This document shows positions 6,309 to 9,029 of a stretch of 9,029 nt of DNA, piece by piece. The translations under genes were made by a program, and so were the position numbers. The notes below the pieces were generated by a model. The model did not search any database, was not told where the DNA came from, and worked only from the letters and a program-made list of their open reading frames with translations. Every line of letters starts with the position of its first letter. Positions within the stretch are counted from its first letter, which is position 1. This stretch comes from a bacterium (GTDB lineage Bacteria; Atribacterota; JS1; SB-45; 34-128): assembly GCA_018903015.1 (NCBI GenBank), contig JAHIPR010000213.1, positions 1 to 9,029 of the forward strand, in the 5' to 3' direction.

Positions 6309-6791
6309 ATGGAATTAAAGACAGTGAGAATGGAATTCCCTGAAGATGCAAATATTATTATTGGTCAAACTCATTTTATTAAAACCGCAGAAGACCTCTA
6401 TGAGGTGATGGTGAATGCCGTACCGAATGCAAAATTTGGTCTGGCTTTTAATGAGGCTTCAGGTCCATGTCTGGTAAGGGCAGAAGGAAATGATTCAGAA
6501 CTGAAAGTGCTGGCTATAAAGAATGTAAAAACTATTGGAGCAGGACATGTTTTTGTTATTGTTTTAAAAGATGCTTTTCCTATCAATGTATTAAATGCTA
6601 TAAAAAATTGCCCTGAAATCTGTTCTATATTCTGTGCTACCGCTAACCCGGTTGAGGTAATTATTGCCCAAACCGATTTGGGTAGAGGGGTACTGGGAGT
6701 TATTGATGGAAACTCACCCAAAGGTGTAGAGACAGACAAAGATGTTCAGGAGCGAAAAGAATTTCTGAGAATGATTGGATATAAAAGATAG
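6309..6791 (+). CDS. Adenosine-specific kinase family protein (DUF355, PF04008)
   Basis: A 160-residue protein that fits the adenosine-specific kinase family along its whole length. This is a small compact fold common in archaea and in thermophilic or anaerobic bacteria. Family structures (such as the Pyrobaculum protein) suggest binding of adenosine or AMP, but the physiological reaction is poorly established. Recognisable blocks are FGLAFNEASGPCLVR (43-57), IGAGHVFVIVLKDAFPINVL (76-95), the Cys-containing IFCATANPVEVIIAQTDLGRG (107-127), and GVIDGNSPKGVE (130-141). The ATG has GGGAGG 8 nt upstream (6295-6300), a strong site. It is divergent from the MFS gene, and the next gene downstream is 282 bp away, so it is probably transcribed alone. 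Gly- and Asn-rich conserved loops are intact, and I see no sign of decay. Confidence 0.9.
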   Translation: MELKTVRMEFPEDANIIIGQTHFIKTAEDLYEVMVNAVPNAKFGLAFNEASGPCLVRAEGNDSELKVLAIKNVKTIGAGHVFVIVLKDAFPINVLNAIKNCPEICSIFCATANPVEVIIAQTDLGRGVLGVIDGNSPKGVETDKDVQERKEFLRMIGYKR

Positions 6792-6803
6792 CGTAGAGCG
6801 GGT

Positions 6804-7030
6804 AGCGTATAGCGAATAGTGAAAAAAGAAGAAGAAAGTAATGTCCCAAGGTATAAGTAGGGGCAGACCTTGTGTCTGCCCGAAATAAGTAACGAAATAT
6901 CTAAAAATATATACAGAATTTTTATCTTTTCTCTTTAGAGAAGAGGGGCAAAAGTAAGATGGAATAAAGCTATAAATTATAAAAAAATAAGAGTTTTAAT
7001 TATAATACTATACGCTAAACGCTATACGCT
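6804..7030. repeat. Inverted AGCGTATAGCG repeats bracketing the 6792-7073 gap
   Basis: AGCGTATAGCG at 6804-6814 has its exact reverse complement CGCTATACGCT at 7020-7030. A second, partial unit (ACTATACGCT, 7007-7016) sits beside the right copy. The left copy is also preceded by a similar GCGTAGAGCG (6791-6800). These simple TAGCG-rich tracts stand out against the AT-rich background and enclose the GGGCAGAC hairpin. I see no gene between them. Their origin is unknown; a small mobile or amplified element is possible. Confidence 0.6.
6861..6881. repeat. GGGCAGAC hairpin repeat downstream of the adenosine-kinase gene
   Basis: GGGCAGAC (6861-6868) and GTCTGCCC (6874-6881) form a perfect 8-bp GC-rich stem with a 5-nt loop, CTTGT. 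No T-tract follows, so it is not a standard intrinsic terminator. Similar short hairpins are dispersed in several bacterial genomes (from memory). A role in stabilising the 3' end of the upstream transcript is possible. Confidence 0.65.
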
Positions 7031-7055
7031 TTATAATATACTAACGACTAAAATG

Positions 7056-7062
7056 AAAGGAG
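7056..7062 (+). promoter_or_regulatory. Ribosome-binding site that fixes the PspC-protein start
   Basis: AAAGGAG lies 11 nt before the ATG at 7074. It falls inside the alternative frame extension starting at ATG 7053, which has no ribosome-binding site of its own. The inner start is therefore preferred. Confidence 0.7.
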
Positions 7063-7073
7063 TGAATTTAAGT

Positions 7074-7547
7074 ATGAATAAAAAACTTTATAGGTCGAGA
7101 AAAGATTATATGATTGCTGGTGTATGTGGAGGGATTGCTGAATATTTTGAAATTGATTCTACCTTAGTGAGGTTATTGGCTGTGTTAGTTGTGCTTTTAG
7201 GAGGAGCAGGAGTTGTCGCTTATATTATTGCCTGGATCGTAATCCCCAAGAATCCTGATCAGATTTCTGATGAAGCTTTTGAAGAGAGAGAAAATATAAA
7301 AGAAAAAGTCAAAAAGGGCGCAAAGGATGTAATTGAAGAGGTTAAAGAACATTTTAAATCAGAAGAACCTTCTCATAAATCAGAGAAAAATAGGAGGATT
7401 TTAGGAGGTATAATTGTAATAGCAATAGGTTTAATCTTTTTATTGAACGGTTTCTTCCCCTGGGTAGGTTGGAACAAACTGTGGCCGGTAATTTTAATCG
7501 CTGCAGGTATAATTATTATGATTCAGGCCTTTAAGAAAAAAGATTAA
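7074..7547 (+). CDS. PspC-domain membrane protein
   Basis: A 157-residue inner-membrane protein, probably linked to envelope-stress sensing. Residues 1-62 are a PspC domain: the basic N-terminus KKLYRSRKDYMIAGVCGGIAEYF is followed by a transmembrane helix (about 32-57) ending at IPKNP. Residues 63-107 are a highly charged, probably helical cytoplasmic linker. Residues 109-125 and 136-151 are two more membrane helices joined by a Trp-rich turn (FFPWVGWNKLWP), like the membrane part of LiaF/DUF5668 proteins. In Psp systems PspC binds PspA or PspB, but neither is present here, so it may act alone. The start at 7074 is chosen for its AAAGGAG site. Two TATAAT boxes (7001-7006, 7032-7037) lie upstream without good -35 partners. 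A hairpin element begins 15 bp after the stop. Confidence 0.9.
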   Translation: MNKKLYRSRKDYMIAGVCGGIAEYFEIDSTLVRLLAVLVVLLGGAGVVAYIIAWIVIPKNPDQISDEAFEERENIKEKVKKGAKDVIEEVKEHFKSEEPSHKSEKNRRILGGIIVIAIGLIFLLNGFFPWVGWNKLWPVILIAAGIIIMIQAFKKKD

Positions 7548-7561
7548 ATAAGTTAGTTAAT

Positions 7562-7638
7562 GGGGTCAGGTCTCAACATTTGACATAAGGTAATTTAAAA
7601 AGTTTTATAAGTTATGTCAAATGTTGAGACCTGACCCC
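7562..7638. repeat. Palindromic GGGGTC hairpin element, copy 2
   Basis: The arms at 7562-7588 and 7612-7638 form a perfect 27-bp inverted repeat with a 23-nt AT-rich loop. The arm sequence is identical to the outer 27 nt of the element at 470-551, and both copies are followed by AAG, while the loops differ. It fills the gap between the PspC gene and the QueG-like gene and ends 13 nt before the latter's ATG. It would form a stable stem in any read-through transcript. A RAYT-type (Y1 transposase) mobilised element is the likely origin, by inference. Confidence 0.9.
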
Positions 7639-7649
7639 AAGGCAGGGGT
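7634..7649 (+). promoter_or_regulatory. Possible SD-masking hairpin before the QueG-like gene
   Basis: ACCCC (7634-7638), the end of the repeat's right arm, can pair with GGGGT (7645-7649) across a 6-nt loop. GGGGT contains the purine-rich AGGGG just before the ATG at 7652. This pairing competes with closure of the large hairpin's base. The alternative ribosome-binding site AAGG (7639-7642), 9 nt from the ATG, would lie in the small loop. The base pairing is seen; a regulatory role is inferred. Confidence 0.3.
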
Positions 7650-7651
7650 TT

Positions 7652-8809
7652 ATGTCATTAACTACAAAAATAAAAGAATTAGGAGAAGAAATTGGTTTAG
7701 ATATCGTCAGGATTACTAATACAGAAAGCTTCCCGGAGGCAGAAAAGCACATTATAGAAAGTGTAGAAAAGGGTTATATTCCTGAAAATGATTACTATAT
7801 CTCGAAAAATATTTCAGAAAGACCTAATAATCTAAATCTGAATAAAATTTGCAAAAGATGTAACCCGAAGAGTATTCTAAAAAATGCAAAATCTATAATT
7901 AGTGCTGCTCAGTGTTATTTGATAGAAGAAACAGAAGATATTCAGGATAAAAATCAACCCTTGGGGGAAATTGCTAAATATGATATCGGTAATTTTTATT
8001 ATGATGTAAAATTGAAGCTAAAAAAAATAGTTGATTTTATAAATCAAGAGACTGATTTTAAATATAAATCTAAAAATAAATCTTGTTACATATCTTTAAC
8101 AGAAAAGCCGATTGCCCAGCGGGCTGGAGTAGGCTGGTATGGAAAAAACGGGATAATTATTACCGAAAGATTTGGTTCCTGGGTAGTTTTGGGAGAAATT
8201 ATAACTGAATTAGAATTGGACACAGATAAATCTCTTCAGCGAGATTGTGGCGATTGTGCCATATGCATCGATTCGTGTCCGACTAAGGCTATTGTCTCCC
8301 CTTATGTAATTGATCGAACTAAATGTCTTCAGTTTATTTCCGAAAGATCGATGAATGTGCCTTTAGTTTTTCGTGAAAAATGGGGGGATAGATTGTATGG
8401 CTGCACTACCTGCCAAGCGGTTTGCCCCCAGAACCGTGAAGTAATGCCTAAAAAATATAAACCGGAATATGGGTATATCGGTTCAAAAATTCCCTTAATA
8501 CCATTATTGCAAATTACCGGAGAGGAATTTCAAAATTATTTTGCTTATAACCAGATTGCTATGAGACCAAGAGATGCAATCAATAGAAATGCTGTTCTGG
8601 CTTTGGGTAATATTGGTGACCCTCGGGCTGTTGTTCCCTTGATTAAAGTCTTACAGGAAGGCGACAATCCAACGGTAAGAGGACATACTGCCTGGGCTCT
8701 AGGTAAAATTGGAGGAGAAAAGGCGAAATTTGCTTTAGAAAAGGCTCTAAAGATTGAAAGGGACGAAGAAGTAAAAAAAGAAATTACTAATGCTTTGAAA
8801 ATGTTTTAA
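7652..8809 (+). CDS. QueG-like iron-sulfur protein with C-terminal HEAT repeats (epoxyqueuosine reductase family)
   Basis: QueG is a cobalamin and double-[4Fe-4S] enzyme that reduces epoxyqueuosine to queuosine in tRNA. This 385-residue protein has the family layout and the length of HEAT-tailed members such as that of B. subtilis. The N-terminal cobalamin-binding part spans about 1-190 and includes RAGVGWYGKNGIIIT (157-171). The ferredoxin-like part has all eight cluster cysteines: C199, C202, C205, C209, C225, C251, C254 and C258. HEAT repeats (about 308-383, with AVLALGNIGDPRAV and TAWALGKIGG) probably bind tRNA. Two oddities: the position of QueG's proposed proton donor Asp appears to be C145, and there is an extra CxxC (C67, C70). 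It may therefore be a paralogue with another substrate. No other queuosine gene is in the window. The ATG follows AAGGCAGGGG and a hairpin element. Confidence 0.85.
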   Translation: MSLTTKIKELGEEIGLDIVRITNTESFPEAEKHIIESVEKGYIPENDYYISKNISERPNNLNLNKICKRCNPKSILKNAKSIISAAQCYLIEETEDIQDKNQPLGEIAKYDIGNFYYDVKLKLKKIVDFINQETDFKYKSKNKSCYISLTEKPIAQRAGVGWYGKNGIIITERFGSWVVLGEIITELELDTDKSLQRDCGDCAICIDSCPTKAIVSPYVIDRTKCLQFISERSMNVPLVFREKWGDRLYGCTTCQAVCPQNREVMPKKYKPEYGYIGSKIPLIPLLQITGEEFQNYFAYNQIAMRPRDAINRNAVLALGNIGDPRAVVPLIKVLQEGDNPTVRGHTAWALGKIGGEKAKFALEKALKIERDEEVKKEITNALKMF

Positions 8810-8849
8810 ATAGATTAATTGGGAAAATAAAATCCAGAATTCAGAAACA

Positions 8850-8864
8850 GTTCTGTCATTGCGA
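8850..8864. repeat. Possible remnant of the TGTCATTGCGA dispersed repeat
   Basis: TTCTGTCATTGCGA in the 79-bp gap resembles the start of the CTGTCATTGCGAG-type repeat scattered through many bacterial genomes (from memory). The sequence diverges straight after this core, so only a fragment would remain. I see no partner arm nearby. Confidence 0.3.
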
Positions 8865-8888
8865 CAAAAGAAAGGATCAAAGTACAAA

Positions 8889-9029
8889 ATGATTCAGGTA
8901 GAAGGATTGACCAAGATATTCCATGATAAAAAAAGAGGCAAGATAGTAGCAGTTAATAATTTACAGTTTAATTGCCAGAAAGGTCAGGTATTCGGACTTT
9001 TGGGTCCTAATGGAGCGGGCAAAACCACC
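8889..9029 (+). CDS. ABC transporter ATP-binding protein, NatA-like (3' truncated by window edge)
   Basis: The first 47 residues of an ABC ATPase. [11 protein letters not shown] opens the first strand, [20 protein letters not shown] leads into Walker A, and Walker A itself is GPNGAGKTT, ending at the window edge. The signature motif and Walker B lie beyond it. The insertion of charged residues (HDKKRGKI) between the first two strands is typical of NatA/CcmA-type exporter ATPases such as the sodium-extrusion NatA, so an export partner gene (NatB-like permease) is expected downstream. The ATG has AAAGGA about 12 nt upstream (8871-8876). The 79-bp gap after the QueG-like gene shows no clear terminator, so co-transcription is possible. 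Confidence 0.88.
   Translation, partial: MIQVEGLTKIFHDKKRGKIVAVNNLQFNCQKGQVFGLLGPNGAGKTT

Noticed and set aside
6163..6351. Small - strand open frame across the MFS/adenosine-kinase gap
   Set aside because: It overlaps both the divergent promoter region and the start of the adenosine-kinase gene. Its hydrophobic composition simply reflects AT-rich DNA.
6398..6739. Open frame on the - strand inside the adenosine-kinase gene
   Set aside because: The + strand frame matches a known family along its whole length; the antisense frame is a shadow.
6861..6881. GGGCAGAC hairpin as an intrinsic terminator
   Set aside because: The stem is strong but no run of T follows on either strand, so it is listed as a repeat instead.

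Overview
This 9 kb window is AT-rich chromosomal DNA from a bacterium that looks anaerobic and low in GC. Genes lie on both strands and most have clear Shine-Dalgarno sites. The DUF355-type adenosine-specific kinase, the HEAT-tailed QueG-like iron-sulfur protein, and the palindromic hairpins beginning GGGGTCAGGTCTC remind me of Atribacterota or other deep-branching anaerobic or thermophilic lineages. That placement is an impression, because the window holds no marker gene.

Left part (1-2460). The window opens inside livF, the last ATPase gene of a branched-chain amino acid ABC importer (+ strand). A perfect 30-bp inverted repeat separates it from a convergent extracytoplasmic polysaccharide deacetylase (- strand). 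Upstream of the deacetylase, on the same strand, is a CI/LexA-type repressor (HTH plus S24 domain).

Regulatory switch (2461-2617). The repressor is divergent from a 78-aa Cro-like HTH protein. The region between them has a strong promoter (perfect TTGACA, 17-bp spacer) and an overlapping inverted repeat. It resembles a phage lysogeny switch, but no other phage gene is present.

Middle part (2880-6116). A GAF-GGDEF cyclic-dinucleotide synthase has an extended -10 promoter. It ends in an 11-bp tail-to-tail overlap with a HAD phosphatase, which follows an MFS transporter gene on the - strand. The GGDEF domain has an intact GGEEF site and RxxD I-site, but Asn replaces the guanine-contacting Asp.

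Right part (6295-9029). All genes here are on the + strand: adenosine-specific kinase, a repeat-rich gap, a PspC-domain membrane protein, a second copy of the GGGGTC hairpin, the QueG-like protein (the proposed catalytic Asp appears to be Cys), and the start of a NatA-like ABC ATPase cut off by the window edge.

I do not see one multi-gene undescribed system. The best leads are the GGDEF specificity-residue change, the Asp-to-Cys change in the QueG-like protein, the stand-alone CI/Cro-like switch, and the paired hairpins, one of which abuts a ribosome-binding site.
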